Assembly (NCBI RefSeq): GCF_024494465.1
Contig: NZ_JAETXM010000016.1
Coordinates: forward strand, 20,662 to 84,661
Length of the DNA stretch: 64,000 bases
DNA from: Bacillus sp. V3B
GTDB taxonomy: Bacteria > Bacillota > Bacilli > Bacillales > Cytobacillaceae
Reading direction: 5' to 3'
Positions 33,584-45,644 of this stretch are shown here, in pieces. Each line of letters starts with the position of its first letter. Within the stretch, counting starts at the first letter, position 1. Under the pieces are notes generated by a model. That model was given only the letters and a program-made list of their open reading frames with translations. It was not told where the DNA came from and searched no databases. The translations under genes and the position numbers were made by a program.

Positions 33584-34006
33584 TTATTTCTTAGCTGCTT
33601 TTGGTCTCTTAGTACCATATTTTGAACGACTTTGCATACGGTTGTTAACACCAGCGGTATCTAACGCGCCACGAACAATGTGATAACGTACCCCCGGTAA
33701 ATCTTTTACACGACCGCCACGGATTAACACAACACTATGTTCTTGCAGATTGTGTCCGATACCTGGGATATATGCAGTTACCTCGATTCCGTTTGACAAC
33801 CGCACACGAGCATATTTACGAAGCGCTGAGTTCGGCTTCTTTGGAGTCATTGTACCAACACGAGTACATACACCGCGTTTTTGTGGTGATGTTAAGTTTG
33901 TTTGTGCTTTTTTGAAACTATTGTAGCCTTTATTAAGTGCTGGTGATTTTGATTTCTCCACAATAGACTTACGTGGTTTACGCACTAATTGATTAATTGT
34001 AGGCAT
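33584..34006 (-). CDS. rpsL: 30S ribosomal protein S12
   Basis: This 140-residue decoding-centre protein contains [20 protein letters not shown] and [20 protein letters not shown]. The streptomycin-related lysines (KKPNS and VKDLP) are wild type. Confidence 0.98.
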   Translation of the reverse strand: MPTINQLVRKPRKSIVEKSKSPALNKGYNSFKKAQTNLTSPQKRGVCTRVGTMTPKKPNSALRKYARVRLSNGIEVTAYIPGIGHNLQEHSVVLIRGGRVKDLPGVRYHIVRGALDTAGVNNRMQSRSKYGTKRPKAAKK

Positions 34007-34076
34007 TGTTTTGTCCTCCCTTCACTTTTTTGTTAAGTCCACACATCCAGGTGGCTCATTTTAAAACAAAAACAAA

Positions 34077-34103
34077 GTTTTTGTAGATTATATCCACAAA
34101 AAC
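34077..34103 (-). terminator. hairpin between the L7Ae-like gene and rpsL
   Basis: GTTTTTGT (34077-34084) and ACAAAAAC (34096-34103) form an 8-bp stem. On the minus strand it is followed by TTTGTTTTTGTTTT. It could be a weak terminator or attenuator. Confidence 0.5.
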
Positions 34104-34107
34104 GATT

Positions 34108-34356
34108 TTAAATAGTAATAGCAACAACTGCTGCATCCACTTTAATTCCACATGTTTTACCAAGTTTTTTCATCGAGTCAACATATGTGACTGGGATATT
34201 AGCTTCATTTGCAAGTAACACGATTTTCGACGTCAACCTAGGATCCGCATCAATCGCAACGAGAATTTCACTAGCTATCTCAGATTTTATGGCTCTAGCA
34301 GTTTGCTTTGTTCCTACGATAACACTTTTAGTCTGAAATACTTTTTCATAAGACAT
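34108..34356 (-). CDS. rplGB: L7Ae-family K-turn RNA-binding protein (YbxF/RplGB)
   Basis: This 82-residue protein contains [20 protein letters not shown] and [20 protein letters not shown], the L7Ae/L30e fold. Bacillus YbxF is known to bind kink-turn RNA; its cellular role is unclear. I used the ATG at 34356 with GGAGG 8 bases upstream. It sits between rpoC and rpsL as in B. subtilis. Confidence 0.95.
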   Translation of the reverse strand: MSYEKVFQTKSVIVGTKQTARAIKSEIASEILVAIDADPRLTSKIVLLANEANIPVTYVDSMKKLGKTCGIKVDAAVVAITI

Positions 34357-34520
34357 AAAAATATCCTCCAAAGTATCCGGTTATGAGGAGCACCTTTGCA
34401 ATATTATCACTTAGGGTTAACGTTGTCAATACGTTATTGAATCTTTTTTGCAAAAAAGCATTACTGTAGTAAGTTACATCGGACATTTTTCCTTTTTTAC
34501 AATCAATGAAATGGTTATCA

Positions 34521-34548
34521 CACAGCACTCTATATGCAGAGTACTGTG
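34521..34548 (-). other. hairpin downstream of rpoC
   Basis: CACAGCACTCT (34521-34531) and AGAGTACTGTG (34538-34548) pair with one mismatch. There is no T-run on the minus strand, so it is more likely an RNA 3'-end or processing hairpin than an intrinsic terminator. Confidence 0.5.
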
Positions 34549-34556
34549 CGATTCAT

Positions 34557-37500
34557 TTATTCTACTGTTACTTGAGGTTCTACTGTTTCTTCATTGTTTG
34601 TAATAGGCTCAGCTCTCCGGTACCGTGACATTCCGGTTCCTGCAGGAATTAGTTTTCCTATAATAACATTTTCCTTCAAGCCTAGTAACTCATCACGTTT
34701 TCCTTTTATTGCTGCATCTGTTAGAACTCTAGTTGTTTCTTGGAAGGAAGCAGCTGATAAGAAGGAGTCCGTTTCAAGAGAAGCTTTTGTAATTCCTAGT
34801 AAAACAGGTCGGCCTGTAGCTGGTGCTTTTCCACTGAGCAATGCTTTTTTATTAGCATCTGTGAACTGGTGAATATCAAGCAATGTTCCAGGAAGTACAT
34901 CTGTTTCTCCTGCTTCAATTACACGAACTTTACGAAGCATTTGACGAACCATTACTTCAACGTGTTTATCACCGATTTCCACACCTTGCATACGGTAAAC
35001 CTTTTGAACTTCTTTTAACAAGTACTCTTGAACAGTCATAACATCTTTTACTTTAATTAATTCTTTTGGATCAATAGAACCTTCCGTTAACTCTTGACCC
35101 ATTATTACGTGATCATTTACAGCTACTTTTAGCCTTGCTGTATATGGCGCAGTGTAGGTGCGTGTTTCTAATTTCCCTTGGACAACCATTTCATGCTGGC
35201 GATCACGGCCTTCATTAATAGATACTACAGTTCCATCAATTTCAGTGATAACCGCAACCCCTTTAGGGTTTCGAGCTTCAAAAATCTCCTGAATACGTGG
35301 TAAACCTTGTGTAATATCATCACCGGCAACACCGCCCGTATGGAAAGTACGCATCGTTAACTGTGTACCCGGTTCCCCGATCGATTGAGCTGCAATAATT
35401 CCGACTGCTTCTCCGACTTCAACTTCTTGTCCAGTAGCAAGATTTCGTCCATAACATTTCTTACAAACACCGTGACGAGTATTACATGTGAAGGCAGAAC
35501 GAATCCAAACTTCTTCAATATTTAATGAAGTAATTTCTACAGCAAGGTCTTCAGTGATCAAACTATTTTCTGGTACGATCACTTCTTTTGTCTCTGGATG
35601 TCTAATCGCTTTTCTAGTATAACGCCCAATTAAACGTTCTTCCAAAGTTTCAATGACTTCCGTACCATCTTTTAGTGCTGAGATTAAAAGACCACGATCA
35701 GTACCACAGTCATCATCACGAACAATGACATCTTGTGCTACATCAACGAGACGTCTCGTTAAGTAACCTGAGTCAGCTGTTTTTAGCGCTGTATCTGCTA
35801 GACCTTTACGAGCACCATGTGTTGAGATAAAGTACTCTAACACAGTTAGACCTTCTCGGAAACTTGAGATGATTGGTAACTCAATGATACGTCCAGCCGG
35901 GTTCGCCATCAACCCACGCATTCCTGCAAGCTGTGTAAAGTTAGATGCATTACCACGAGCACCGGAATCACTCATCATGAAGATCGGATTTGTATTCTCT
36001 AATGAATCCATTAGTTTCGACTGAATCGTATCTTTCGCTGCACTCCATATTGAGATAACACGATCATATCGCTCGTCTTCTGTGATTAAACCACGTCTAA
36101 ATTGCTTTAATACATTATCGACTTTAATATGCGCTTCATCAATAATCTCTTTTTTCTCAGCTAATACAACGATATCTGAAACCCCAACGGTAATACCTGC
36201 TTTAGTCGAATACTTGAATCCGAGATCTTTCATACGATCAAGCATTTTCGATGTTTCAGTGATCTTGAACCGCTTGAAGACTTCGGCAATAATGTTACCA
36301 AGAATCTTTTTCTTAAACGGATCAACTACAGGCATATCTCCGATAATAGCCTTAACATCAGCACCTTGTTCTACAAAGTACCTATCAGGTGTTTTTTCTT
36401 CAAGATTTGCTTTAGTTGGTTCGTTGATATAGGGAAATGACGTTGGCAGTATTTCATTGAAAATCAATTTACCAACTGACGTAATTAATAGCTTTTTATT
36501 CTGCTCTTCTGTAAACGTCTCATTATTGAGAGAGCTAGATTGTACAGCTATTCGGGTATGCAAGTGGACATATCCATTTTGATAAGCCAAAAGAGCTTCA
36601 TTGATATCATTGAAGATCATTCCCTCACCAACAGTACCTGCTCTTTCAAGCGTTAAATAGTAGTTTCCCAGCACCATATCTTGAGAAGGAGTAACAACTG
36701 GCTTTCCGTCTTTCGGATTCAAAATGTTTTGTGCAGCAAGCATCAATAGACGGGCTTCCGCCTGTGCTTCTGATGAAAGCGGAACATGCACAGCCATTTG
36801 GTCACCATCAAAATCCGCATTATATGCCGTACACACAAGTGGATGAAGACGAATAGCTTTTCCTTCTACAAGAGTAGGTTCAAAAGCTTGAATTCCTAAT
36901 CTGTGTAGTGTTGGGGCACGGTTTAGCAGAACAGGATGCTCTTTAATAACCTCTTCTAATACATCCCATACTTCTGGTTGTACTCTTTCTATTTTACGTT
37001 TGGCCGACTTAATATTATGGGCTAGGCCTTTTTCTACAAGTTCCTTCATAACAAAAGGCTTGAAAAGCTCTAATGCCATATCTTTTGGAAGACCACATTG
37101 ATACATTTTAAGATTAGGACCAACGACAATAACAGAACGACCTGAATAATCAACACGTTTCCCCAATAAGTTTTGACGGAAACGTCCTTGTTTACCTTTT
37201 AACATATGGGATAGCGATTTCAATGGTCTATTACCCGGACCTGTTACAGGACGACCACGACGACCATTATCAATTAATGCATCTACTGCTTCTTGCAGCA
37301 TTCGTTTTTCGTTTTGAACAATAATGCTTGGTGCACCAAGATCTAAAAGTCGCTTAAGGCGGTTATTACGGTTAATCACCCGACGGTATAAGTCATTTAA
37401 ATCTGAAGTAGCAAAACGACCCCCATCAAGCTGAACCATTGGTCGAAGTTCAGGAGGAATAACAGGTAGAACATCAAGAATCATCCAAGAAGGTTCATTA

Positions 37501-38159
37501 CCTGAACCACGAAAAGATTCAATGACTTCTAGACGTTTAATTGCACGAGTTCGACGCTGTCCTTGTGCCGTTTTTAACTCTTCCTTCAGCATTTCTGCTT
37601 CTTTTATTAAATCAATATCTGAAAGAAGTTTTTTAATTGATTCAGCACCCATTGATGCTTGGAATTTATTCCCGTACTTTTCACGATATGCACGGAATTC
37701 TTTTTCAGATAGTAGCTGTTTCTTTTCAAGAGTCGTATCACCTGGATCAGTGACAACATATGAAGCAAAATAGATGACTTCTTCAAGTGCGCGAGGGGAC
37801 ATATCAAGGACAAGACCCATCCGACTTGGAATTCCTTTAAAATACCATATGTGAGAAACAGGGGCAGCTAACTCAATATGTCCCATGCGTTCACGACGAA
37901 CCTTTGCACGTGTTACCTCAACACCACATCGATCACACACTACACCTTTATAGCGAACGCGTTTATACTTCCCACAATGACATTCCCAGTCCTTTTGCGG
38001 TCCAAAAATACGTTCACAAAATAAGCCGTCTTTTTCCGGCTTTAATGTACGATAGTTAATGGTTTCTGGCTTTTTTACCTCACCAAATGACCATGATCGA
38101 ATTTTATCTGGTGATGCTAAACCTATTTTCATAAACTCAAAATTATTTACATCAAGCAA
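34557..38159 (-). CDS. rpoC: RNA polymerase beta' subunit
   Basis: This 1200-residue catalytic subunit has an N-terminal zinc ribbon ([20 protein letters not shown]), the catalytic metal-binding NADFDGD, and the trigger-loop region [20 protein letters not shown]. It starts at a TTG (38159) with GGGAGG 8 bases upstream, matching the B. subtilis TTG start (MLDVNNFEF); a longer ATG frame runs through that site. It lies 247 bases after rpoB. Confidence 0.98.
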   Translation of the reverse strand: MLDVNNFEFMKIGLASPDKIRSWSFGEVKKPETINYRTLKPEKDGLFCERIFGPQKDWECHCGKYKRVRYKGVVCDRCGVEVTRAKVRRERMGHIELAAPVSHIWYFKGIPSRMGLVLDMSPRALEEVIYFASYVVTDPGDTTLEKKQLLSEKEFRAYREKYGNKFQASMGAESIKKLLSDIDLIKEAEMLKEELKTAQGQRRTRAIKRLEVIESFRGSGNEPSWMILDVLPVIPPELRPMVQLDGGRFATSDLNDLYRRVINRNNRLKRLLDLGAPSIIVQNEKRMLQEAVDALIDNGRRGRPVTGPGNRPLKSLSHMLKGKQGRFRQNLLGKRVDYSGRSVIVVGPNLKMYQCGLPKDMALELFKPFVMKELVEKGLAHNIKSAKRKIERVQPEVWDVLEEVIKEHPVLLNRAPTLHRLGIQAFEPTLVEGKAIRLHPLVCTAYNADFDGDQMAVHVPLSSEAQAEARLLMLAAQNILNPKDGKPVVTPSQDMVLGNYYLTLERAGTVGEGMIFNDINEALLAYQNGYVHLHTRIAVQSSSLNNETFTEEQNKKLLITSVGKLIFNEILPTSFPYINEPTKANLEEKTPDRYFVEQGADVKAIIGDMPVVDPFKKKILGNIIAEVFKRFKITETSKMLDRMKDLGFKYSTKAGITVGVSDIVVLAEKKEIIDEAHIKVDNVLKQFRRGLITEDERYDRVISIWSAAKDTIQSKLMDSLENTNPIFMMSDSGARGNASNFTQLAGMRGLMANPAGRIIELPIISSFREGLTVLEYFISTHGARKGLADTALKTADSGYLTRRLVDVAQDVIVRDDDCGTDRGLLISALKDGTEVIETLEERLIGRYTRKAIRHPETKEVIVPENSLITEDLAVEITSLNIEEVWIRSAFTCNTRHGVCKKCYGRNLATGQEVEVGEAVGIIAAQSIGEPGTQLTMRTFHTGGVAGDDITQGLPRIQEIFEARNPKGVAVITEIDGTVVSINEGRDRQHEMVVQGKLETRTYTAPYTARLKVAVNDHVIMGQELTEGSIDPKELIKVKDVMTVQEYLLKEVQKVYRMQGVEIGDKHVEVMVRQMLRKVRVIEAGETDVLPGTLLDIHQFTDANKKALLSGKAPATGRPVLLGITKASLETDSFLSAASFQETTRVLTDAAIKGKRDELLGLKENVIIGKLIPAGTGMSRYRRAEPITNNEETVEPQVTVE

Positions 38160-38323
38160 GGGGCCTACCTCCCTTTTCATCTCCGGGTTCTACCCTAATT
38201 GCTACTATTCCCGCTTTATTAACGGGTCATTTCCGTTTCAAAGAGTAAAGAATACCTTCTAATCATTTATAAACATTTATTGTAGTAGCGTAACAAGTTA
38301 TTTAAGCAATTCTTGGATTAACC

Positions 38324-38369
38324 TTCAGCTAATAAACGGTATACCATACATACCCATTTATCAGCTGAA
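38324..38369. repeat. inverted repeat between rpoB and rpoC
   Basis: TTCAGCTAATAAA (38324-38336) and TTTATCAGCTGAA (38357-38369) pair over 13 bases with one mismatch across a 20-base loop. There is no T-run. It could be an RNA processing or stability element in the rpoBC message. Confidence 0.5.
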
Positions 38370-38406
38370 AGAGCATCCTTACAAATTATTTAGCCTGTTT
38401 CAATCT

Positions 38407-41400
38407 TTATTCGTTCAAACCAACTTTTTCTGACTCAACATTTTGTAATTCTGGAGATACGGTGATTGATTCTGCTTGTTGAATCTCTTCCTCATCTTCC
38501 TGATCACGCATTTCAATTTCTTGTTCATCACCTGATAGGATCTTAACGTCCAAACCTAGACTTTGAAGTTCTTTTATTAATACTTTAAATGATTCTGGAA
38601 CACCTGGTTCTGGAACATTTTCACCTTTAACAATCGCCTCGTACGTTTTCACACGTCCTACAACATCATCAGACTTAACTGTTAAAATTTCCTGTAGAGT
38701 GTAAGCAGCACCGTAGGCTTCAAGTGCCCAAACTTCCATTTCCCCAAAGCGCTGTCCACCAAATTGGGCTTTACCACCAAGTGGCTGTTGCGTAACAAGA
38801 GAATATGGACCTGTTGAACGAGCATGAAGCTTATCATCTACCATGTGAGCCAATTTGATCATGTACATGACACCTACAGAGACTCGATTATCAAACGGTT
38901 CACCTGTTCTGCCATCGTATAGCACAGTCTTGGCATCATGAGCCATCCCAGCTTCCTGAATTGTTTCCCAAACATCTTCTTCCCTTGCACCATCAAATAC
39001 TGGTGATGCAACATGTATATCTAAATATCTTGCTGCCATTCCTAAATGGAGCTCTAGCACCTGTCCAATGTTCATCCGTGAAGGAACCCCTAGTGGATTC
39101 AACATGATGTCAATAGGTGTACCATCTGGTAAATAAGGCATATCTTCTTCTGGTAAAATCCTCGAGATTACCCCTTTATTACCATGTCGCCCAGCCATTT
39201 TGTCTCCAGCAGATATTTTACGTTTTTGAATAATATAGACGCGTACAAGTTGATTTACTCCTGGTGGAAGTTCATCTCCATCTTCCCGATTAAAGACTTT
39301 CACATCTAATACAATACCACCGCCACCATGTGGGACACGAAGCGAAGTATCACGAACTTCACGAGCCTTTTCACCAAAGATCGCATGTAATAAACGTTCT
39401 TCAGCAGTTAATTCTGTAACCCCTTTTGGTGTTACTTTACCAACTAGAAGGTCTCCATCTTTCACTTCTGCTCCTGTACGAATAATCCCTCGTTCGTCAA
39501 GGTTACGAAGAGCGTCTTCTCCAACATTTGGGATGTCACGAGTAATTTCTTCAGGTCCGAGCTTTGTATCACGAGACTCTGATTCATATTCGTCAATATG
39601 AAGAGATGTATACACATCATCTTTTACTAGACGTTCACTCATAATAATGGCATCCTCATAGTTATAGCCATCCCATGTCATAAATCCAACAAGGACATTG
39701 CGTCCTAACGCCAATTCTCCAAGTTCCATTGAAGGTCCGTCAGCTAAGACTTCTCCTTTTGTCACTCGGTCGCCAACAGCGACAATTGGACGTTGGTTGT
39801 AACATGTACTTTGATTAGAACGCACAAATTTCAACATTCGGTACTTATCGAGATTTCCTTTTACTTCTTGAGTATCTACTTCCTCAATACGGCGCACCCA
39901 GACTTCACGCGCTTCAACATGCTCAACAATACCTTCATATTTACATATAACCGCCGCTCCTGAGTCTTTTCCAGATACATATTCCATACCTGTCCCAACT
40001 CTAGGTGCTTCCGGCTGCATAAGTGGTACAGCTTGACGTTGCATGTTCGCACCCATTAAAGCACGGTTAGAGTCATCGTTTTCAAGGAAAGGAATACATG
40101 CTGTTGCCGCTGAAACTACTTGTTTTGGCGAAACATCCATGTAGTCAATTCTTTCTCGTGCAACAGTCGTATTTTCACCACGGAAACGAGAAACAACTTC
40201 ATCATCAAGAAAGGCGCCTTCATCATCTAGCCGAGAGTTTGCTTGTGCGACAACATAATTGTCTTCCTCGTCAGCCGTTAAATAATCAATATGACTAGTT
40301 ACCTTGCCTGTTTCTGGGTCAACTTTTCTATATGGTGTTTCAATAAAGCCGAAACGGTTCACTTTTGCAAAAGATGATAGTGAGTTAATCAATCCGATAT
40401 TTGGACCCTCTGGTGTTTCAATCGGACACATTCTTCCATAGTGAGAATAGTGAACATCACGAACTTCCATCCCTGCTCGTTCACGCGTTAATCCACCAGG
40501 TCCTAATGCAGATAGACGTCTTTTATGAGTCAATTCCCCCAGTGGGTTCGTTTGATCCATAAACTGTGATAATTGAGAACTTCCAAAGAACTCCTTGATT
40601 GAAGCAATAACAGGACGAATATTAATTAACTGCTGAGGTGTAATTGTATTTGTATCCTGAATAGACATTCTTTCCCGTACAACACGTTCCATTCTGGATA
40701 AACCAATTCTAAATTGATTTTGTAAAAGCTCACCAACAGAACGTAGTCTTCTATTACCTAAGTGGTCAATATCATCAGTAAGACCAACTTCATGCAAAAG
40801 ATTGAAAAAGTAACTAATTGAAGCAATGATATCAGCTGGTGCAATGTGTTTAACTGCCTCTTCAACATAAGCATTGCTTATAACATTTATTTCTTTTTCA
40901 CCATCTTCATTTGGAGCAAATATTTTAATGGACTGAAGAAGAACTTCTTCTTCAACAACACCACCGTATGGAGAATAAGTTTTAAAACCTATATTCTTTT
41001 CCAAACTTGGAATGATTCGATCCAAATTACGTCGGTCAAGTAGCGTTCCCTTTTCAGCAATAATTTCACCAGTTTCAGGATCAACTAGATTCTCAGCTAA
41101 ACGCTGACCGAATAATCTATTTTTTATATGAAGCTTTTTGTTCATTTTATAACGTCCCACATTCGCCAAATCATAGCGCTTAGGGTCAAAGAACCTTGAA
41201 ACCAGTAGACTTTTTGCATTATCAACTGTTGGTGGTTCACCAGGACGTAGACGTTCATATATTTCTAACAATGCTTTTTCAGAGCCTTCCGTATTATCTT
41301 TTTCTAAAGTATTACGGAGATACTCATTGTCTCCAATCAAATCAAGTATCTCTTGATCTGACCCGAAACCTAGTGCACGCAAAAGAACCGTAACGGGCAG

Positions 41401-41967
41401 TTTCCGAGTACGATCAATTCTCACATACACAACATCTTTGGCATCTGTTTCATATTCAAGCCATGCACCACGGTTTGGAATAACCGTCGCTGTGTAGCCC
41501 TTTTTGCCGTTTTTATCCAATTTTCCGCTGTAGTAGACGCTCGGTGAACGCACGAGTTGAGAAACAATAACACGCTCTGCCCCATTAATGACAAATGTAC
41601 CTGTTTCTGTCATAAGAGGGAAATCACCCATAAAGACATCCTGGTCTTTCACTTCACCCGTTTCTTTATTTACAAGACGTACTTTCACACGCAATGGTGC
41701 TGAATATGTAACATCCCGTTCTTTCGATTCTGGAACAGAATACTTTGGTTCGCCAAGACTGTAATCAATAAAATCAAGTGATAGATTACCAGTAAAATCT
41801 TCAATTGGTGAAATATCTTGGAACATTTCACGCAAACCTTCATCAAGAAACCATTGATAAGAAGAGGTTTGTATTTCAATAAGATTTGGTAACTCTAAAA
41901 CTTCACTGATTCGTGCATAACTTCTTCGTTGGCGGTGTCGTCCATACTGAACAAGTTGACCTGTCAA
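38407..41967 (-). CDS. rpoB: RNA polymerase beta subunit
   Basis: This 1186-residue subunit forms the other half of the catalytic cleft. It starts at a TTG (41967) reading [20 protein letters not shown], with GAGGGG 8 bases upstream. The rifampicin-binding cluster [20 protein letters not shown] and [14 protein letters not shown] is of the sensitive type. The acidic tail (EEIQQAES) is typical of Bacillus. Its own promoter lies about 330 bases upstream. Confidence 0.98.
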   Translation of the reverse strand: MTGQLVQYGRHRQRRSYARISEVLELPNLIEIQTSSYQWFLDEGLREMFQDISPIEDFTGNLSLDFIDYSLGEPKYSVPESKERDVTYSAPLRVKVRLVNKETGEVKDQDVFMGDFPLMTETGTFVINGAERVIVSQLVRSPSVYYSGKLDKNGKKGYTATVIPNRGAWLEYETDAKDVVYVRIDRTRKLPVTVLLRALGFGSDQEILDLIGDNEYLRNTLEKDNTEGSEKALLEIYERLRPGEPPTVDNAKSLLVSRFFDPKRYDLANVGRYKMNKKLHIKNRLFGQRLAENLVDPETGEIIAEKGTLLDRRNLDRIIPSLEKNIGFKTYSPYGGVVEEEVLLQSIKIFAPNEDGEKEINVISNAYVEEAVKHIAPADIIASISYFFNLLHEVGLTDDIDHLGNRRLRSVGELLQNQFRIGLSRMERVVRERMSIQDTNTITPQQLINIRPVIASIKEFFGSSQLSQFMDQTNPLGELTHKRRLSALGPGGLTRERAGMEVRDVHYSHYGRMCPIETPEGPNIGLINSLSSFAKVNRFGFIETPYRKVDPETGKVTSHIDYLTADEEDNYVVAQANSRLDDEGAFLDDEVVSRFRGENTTVARERIDYMDVSPKQVVSAATACIPFLENDDSNRALMGANMQRQAVPLMQPEAPRVGTGMEYVSGKDSGAAVICKYEGIVEHVEAREVWVRRIEEVDTQEVKGNLDKYRMLKFVRSNQSTCYNQRPIVAVGDRVTKGEVLADGPSMELGELALGRNVLVGFMTWDGYNYEDAIIMSERLVKDDVYTSLHIDEYESESRDTKLGPEEITRDIPNVGEDALRNLDERGIIRTGAEVKDGDLLVGKVTPKGVTELTAEERLLHAIFGEKAREVRDTSLRVPHGGGGIVLDVKVFNREDGDELPPGVNQLVRVYIIQKRKISAGDKMAGRHGNKGVISRILPEEDMPYLPDGTPIDIMLNPLGVPSRMNIGQVLELHLGMAARYLDIHVASPVFDGAREEDVWETIQEAGMAHDAKTVLYDGRTGEPFDNRVSVGVMYMIKLAHMVDDKLHARSTGPYSLVTQQPLGGKAQFGGQRFGEMEVWALEAYGAAYTLQEILTVKSDDVVGRVKTYEAIVKGENVPEPGVPESFKVLIKELQSLGLDVKILSGDEQEIEMRDQEDEEEIQQAESITVSPELQNVESEKVGLNE

Positions 41968-42365
41968 CAGATTCACCCCTCAAATCAAGCGTTATTATAA
42001 TATTTATTACTAACTTATAGTACATACATTGAAGCAAAAAACAAACTAGCAAAAGAATATTTATTACCTTCTTAACCTAGTTACCATTGACCTACCACTC
42101 TCGATAGAGTTAGACGATTGTCCATTCATAGAACTCACATAAATTCCATAAGACAAAAAGAAAAAGGGTTTTTAACTCAAAACCACATTCTCACATTACG
42201 ACTATTATTTTCTTAGTTTCTCCATTCAAACTAATTTTATACAACTTTCGATAAAATTAGTAATAAAGGGAAAATAATCTATTGGCATTTTACAATGCTA
42301 ACACAACAGTATTGGCTAGTCAATATTTTTTTACAAATCCAATGAATCATTCAAATATATTATTT
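41968..42365 (-). promoter_or_regulatory. rpoB promoter and long leader
   Basis: TTGACT (42318-42323), a 17-base spacer and TAGCAT (42295-42300) form a promoter on the minus strand, giving a leader of about 320 bases. Inside it GGTTTT (42167-42172) and AAAACC (42179-42184) make a short hairpin followed by CTTTTTCTTTTT, a possible attenuator about 110 bases after the start of transcription. No gene is present. Confidence 0.6.
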
Positions 42366-42980
42366 TTACTGTTCTGATACACTCTTTTTTGCTTTTATAA
42401 TGAAGTAACCTTTTTTCTTTTCAACTATTTTCACATCCGCAAATAGTTCGGAAAGTTTATCAATGGAAGAAGGTGCTCCCTGTTTCTTTTGAATAACTAC
42501 CCATAACTCCCCATTTGGTAAAAGGCTTCTATAACTTTGTTCATAAATATCATGAACAACTTTTTTTCCAGCACGGATAGGAGGATTTGTAAGGATGGCA
42601 GCAAATTTTTTCTCTTTTACTGCACTCAAGCGATCACTCTCGTAGATCATCAAATTAGTAATTCCATTCAATTCACTATTATCCTTCGTCAATTGCAAAG
42701 CTCGCAAATTAACATCAATCATATAAACCGTTCTGTCAGTCCAATGCTTTGCTATCGTCAAACCAATTGGACCATAACCACAGCCTACATCAAGTATATC
42801 ACCATGAACTTCTGGCATTTGAAATGTCTCTATTAATAATCTTGATCCAAAGTCTACTTCCTTTTTGGAAAAAACACCATGATCAGTTTTAAAACGAAAG
42901 TTAGAGTTTCTCAACATATAATTCCAATATTGAGGATCACTTTCAACATTTTGTGTTCGGGAATAGTAATGCTCGGACAT
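42366..42980 (-). CDS. ybxB: RsmC-like class I SAM methyltransferase (YbxB)
   Basis: This 204-residue protein has the SAM-binding motif ILDVGCGYGPIGL and the catalytic ILTNPPIRAGKKV, where NPP marks nitrogen methylation of RNA bases. It is related to 16S rRNA G1207 methyltransferase RsmC. GGAGGTG precedes the ATG. It sits between rplL and rpoB as ybxB does in B. subtilis. The substrate is inferred. Confidence 0.93.
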   Translation of the reverse strand: MSEHYYSRTQNVESDPQYWNYMLRNSNFRFKTDHGVFSKKEVDFGSRLLIETFQMPEVHGDILDVGCGYGPIGLTIAKHWTDRTVYMIDVNLRALQLTKDNSELNGITNLMIYESDRLSAVKEKKFAAILTNPPIRAGKKVVHDIYEQSYRSLLPNGELWVVIQKKQGAPSSIDKLSELFADVKIVEKKKGYFIIKAKKSVSEQ

Positions 42981-43040
42981 GTAATCACCTCCGTCGGAGA
43001 ATCACGCATAGTAGTTTTTGAGGAAAAGATATAGATATAG

Positions 43041-43075
43041 ACAAAGAAGCTCGCCTAAACAGCGAGCTTCTTGTT
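43041..43075 (-). terminator. hairpin after rplL
   Basis: AAGAAGCTCGC (43044-43054) and GCGAGCTTCTT (43062-43072) form an 11-bp perfect stem. On the minus strand only a short T-run (CTTCTTTGTC) overlaps its end. It is likely a terminator or attenuator that lowers ybxB expression relative to rplJL. Confidence 0.75.
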
Positions 43076-43082
43076 GGATGAA

Positions 43083-43445
43083 TTACTTAACTTCAACGCC
43101 AGCTCCAACTTCTTCAAGCTTAGCTTTAGCTTCTTCTGCTTCTTCTTTAGAAACAGCTTCTTTGATTGGTTTTGGAGTGTTGTCAACAAGTTCTTTTGCT
43201 TCTTTAAGACCAAGACCTGTGATTTCACGTACGGCTTTGATAACTTTAATTTTTTGGTCTCCAGCACCTGTAAGAATAACGTCAAATTCAGTTTTTTCTT
43301 CTTCAGCAGCACCAGCAGCGCCACCTACAACAGCTACAGGAGCTGCAGCAGTTACACCAAATTCTTCTTCAATTGCTTTTACTAAGTCGTTTAATTCTAA
43401 AACAGTCATATTTTTAACTGCTTCAATGATTTGTTCTTGAGTCAT
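43083..43445 (-). CDS. rplL: 50S ribosomal protein L7/L12
   Basis: This 120-residue stalk protein recruits translation factors. An N-terminal dimerisation helix is followed by an Ala/Gly/Val-rich hinge ([19 protein letters not shown]) and the C-terminal domain [20 protein letters not shown]. It is present in several copies per ribosome, bound to L10. Confidence 0.98.
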   Translation of the reverse strand: MTQEQIIEAVKNMTVLELNDLVKAIEEEFGVTAAAPVAVVGGAAGAAEEEKTEFDVILTGAGDQKIKVIKAVREITGLGLKEAKELVDNTPKPIKEAVSKEEAEEAKAKLEEVGAGVEVK

Positions 43446-43498
43446 GATTGATTTTCCTCCTTATTTTTGGGTTTGCTTTTTATAACGATCAGGCTAAC

Positions 43499-43999
43499 TT
43501 ACGCGCCTTGTTCTTCCTTTTGTTCTGCAACAGCTTTTGTTGCAAGAGCAAGATTGCGGATAGGTGCTTGAAGCACGCTGAGTAACATAGAAAGTAGACC
43601 ATCGCGTGATGGTAGTTCAGCAAGAGCTTTAATATCTTCAGCTGTTGCTAAGTTCCCTTCAATTACACCTGCTTTGATTTCCAATGCTTCGTGTTTTTTC
43701 GCAAATTCATTGATAATTTTTGCTGGTGCAACAACATCTTCATTACCGAAAGCAATTGCATTTGGACCTGTTAAAGAATCGTTTAATCCTGATAATTCAA
43801 CAGCATCCGCTGCACGGCGAGCCATCGAGTTTTTATAAACTTTAAATTCGATGCCTGCTTCACGAAGTTGTTTACGTAGTTCAGTTAATTCTGCTACATT
43901 CAGACCGCGGTAATCAACAACAACTGTTGATTTGCTATCCTTCAATTTATCAGCAATTTCTACTACGATTTGTTTCTTTTGTTCGATAATACTGCTCAT
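43499..43999 (-). CDS. rplJ: 50S ribosomal protein L10
   Basis: This 166-residue stalk base protein binds L7/L12 dimers through its C-terminal helix and represses its own message through the upstream leader. I used [12 protein letters not shown] at 43999 with AGGAGGTG upstream. The longer frame covers the leader terminator flank. Confidence 0.98.
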   Translation of the reverse strand: MSSIIEQKKQIVVEIADKLKDSKSTVVVDYRGLNVAELTELRKQLREAGIEFKVYKNSMARRAADAVELSGLNDSLTGPNAIAFGNEDVVAPAKIINEFAKKHEALEIKAGVIEGNLATAEDIKALAELPSRDGLLSMLLSVLQAPIRNLALATKAVAEQKEEQGA

Positions 44000-44041
44000 C
44001 TTTACACCTCCTGTAAGAATTTCTGAATTCATACCGGTCAA

Positions 44042-44185
44042 TAAAATACCTCCATATCAACACAGACATGGAGGTGGTATACAATAGTCGCTTAAAAAAC
44101 GGAAGATTACTATCTATCGTATGACCTCGGCAGGAAATTAAGCTTATTTAGCACCTGCTGTCTACGGTACAAATATTATTCTATT
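44042..44185 (-). promoter_or_regulatory. L10 leader with attenuator hairpin
   Basis: The minus strand carries AGACAGCAGGTGCTAAATAA and, further on, TTTCCTGCCGAGGTC, the conserved part of Firmicute L10 leaders. It ends with ACCTCCAT paired to ATGGAGGT followed by ATTTTATT near 44042-44075, a terminator-like stem just before rplJ. L10 binding is known to regulate rplJL this way. Confidence 0.8.
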
Positions 44186-44200
44186 TTCACAACAGACTCG

Positions 44201-44229
44201 ATTATAGCAACTAGAGCCTAGATTGTCAA
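44201..44229 (-). promoter_or_regulatory. sigma-A promoter of rplJL
   Basis: TTGACA (44224-44229), a 17-base spacer and TATAAT (44201-44206) are a perfect consensus promoter on the minus strand, just upstream of the L10 leader. Confidence 0.93.
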
Positions 44230-44237
44230 TATTATTT

Positions 44238-44933
44238 TTATTTACCTACTGAAGAAGGATCTATTTTAACACTTGGACCCATAGTTGAAGTGATCGCTAC
44301 ATTTCTCATGTATGTTCCTTTTGCAGCAGCAGGTTTTACTTTTGCCATTGTATCGAAAATAGTGTTGAAGTTTTCAACAAGCTTTTCATTGTCGAAAGAT
44401 GCCTTACCAATTGGAACATGAACATTCCCAGCTTTATCAACACGATATTCTACTTTACCAGCTTTAATTTCGTTTACAGCTTTTGTAACATCAAAAGTTA
44501 CTGTTCCTGTTTTAGGGTTCGGCATTAAACCTTTTGGTCCTAATGTACGACCAAGTTTACCAACTTCACCCATCATGTCAGGAGTTGCAACGATTACATC
44601 AAATTCAAACCAACCTTGGTTGATTTTATTAATGTATTCTGCATCGCCCACATAGTCTGCACCAGCAGCTTCTGCTTCCTTGACTTTTTCGCCTTTTGCA
44701 AATACTAGTACTCTTTGTGTTTTACCCGTTCCATTTGGAAGTACAACTGCTCCACGGATTTGTTGATCTGCTTTCTTCGGGTCAACTCCTAAACGGAATG
44801 CCGCTTCAACAGATGCATCAAATTTTGTAAAACTAGTTTTCTTAACTAACTCTACCGCTTCAACAATTGGGTAAGCTTTTGAACGATCTACAAGCTTAGC
44901 AGCTTCTAAATAATTCTTACCTTTTTTAGCCAT
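44238..44933 (-). CDS. rplA: 50S ribosomal protein L1
   Basis: This 231-residue stalk protein assists E-site tRNA release. [17 protein letters not shown] and [19 protein letters not shown] are diagnostic. I used the ATG at 44933 with AAGGAGGAAA upstream; the longer frame runs through the leader hairpin and has no site. Confidence 0.98.
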   Translation of the reverse strand: MAKKGKNYLEAAKLVDRSKAYPIVEAVELVKKTSFTKFDASVEAAFRLGVDPKKADQQIRGAVVLPNGTGKTQRVLVFAKGEKVKEAEAAGADYVGDAEYINKINQGWFEFDVIVATPDMMGEVGKLGRTLGPKGLMPNPKTGTVTFDVTKAVNEIKAGKVEYRVDKAGNVHVPIGKASFDNEKLVENFNTIFDTMAKVKPAAAKGTYMRNVAITSTMGPSVKIDPSSVGK

Positions 44934-44986
44934 TTTTTGTTTCCTCCTTGATTGTGGTTTTAGCGGAATAACCTCCCACGAATAAA

Positions 44987-45020
44987 GGTTGCGAGTGAAG
45001 CTATCTTCATCCCCGCAACC
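44987..45020 (-). promoter_or_regulatory. leader hairpin upstream of rplA
   Basis: GGTTGCG (44987-44993) and CGCAACC (45014-45020) enclose TGAAG/CTTCA, forming a two-part stem in the rplK-rplA gap, flanked by GGGAGG on both sides. It resembles an rRNA mimic bound by L1 in other bacteria. That role is inferred. Confidence 0.5.
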
Positions 45021-45038
45021 TCCCATTTGCCGCATACA

Positions 45039-45464
45039 TTAGTCTTCGATAACGATTCCCATGCTGCGCGCAGTACCTTCAACCATACGCATAGCTGCTT
45101 CAATACTAGCTGCGTTTAGATCAGGCATTTTTGTTTCAGCAATCTCGCGTACTTTGTCACGCTTAACTGTAGCTACTTTATTACGATTTGGTTCACCTGA
45201 ACCCGACTCAATTCCAGCCGCTTTTTTAAGTAAAACAGCAGCAGGTGGAGTTTTTGTAATAAATGTAAATGAACGGTCTTCAAATACCGTAATTTCAACC
45301 GGAATAATTAATCCAGCTTGTTCAGCTGTACGAGCATTAAACTCTTTACAAAATCCCATGATGTTTACACCGGCTTGACCAAGAGCAGGACCAACTGGTG
45401 GAGCTGGATTCGCCTTAGCTGCAGGAATTTGTAATTTAACAACCTTGATTACTTTTTTAGCCAC
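45039..45464 (-). CDS. rplK: 50S ribosomal protein L11
   Basis: This 141-residue protein at the GTPase-associated centre is needed for RelA activation and thiostrepton action. [20 protein letters not shown] and [18 protein letters not shown] are diagnostic. It starts at GTG (45464) with GGAGGTG 6 bases upstream. Confidence 0.98.
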   Translation of the reverse strand: MAKKVIKVVKLQIPAAKANPAPPVGPALGQAGVNIMGFCKEFNARTAEQAGLIIPVEITVFEDRSFTFITKTPPAAVLLKKAAGIESGSGEPNRNKVATVKRDKVREIAETKMPDLNAASIEAAMRMVEGTARSMGIVIED

Positions 45465-45605
45465 GAGACACACCTCCTTAAGTCCGTGATGTGGTAATTG
45501 GGACCCTTCTTTTGGGGCCCTCCCACTCATCTATAGTCTCTATTTTTCAAATAAAGAGCTTAATAATTGTCTCGTCTCTACAATTGAGACATACTGACCT
45601 TTGAA

Positions 45606-45634
45606 ATATTAACACTTTTTCTTTATAATTTCAA
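45606..45634 (-). promoter_or_regulatory. sigma-A promoter of rplK-rplA
   Basis: TTGAAA (45629-45634), a 17-base spacer and TAATAT (45606-45611) lie directly after the nusG stop. The leader then holds a GGGCCCC/GGGTCCC hairpin (45500-45520) before rplK. Confidence 0.75.
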
Positions 45635-45644
45635 GCTCTTCTGG

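Noticed and set aside
38407..41967. Rifampicin-resistance substitutions in rpoB
   Set aside because: The cluster [14 protein letters not shown] and HKRRLSALG is of the sensitive type; the G after PL is a neutral-looking species difference from the A in B. subtilis.
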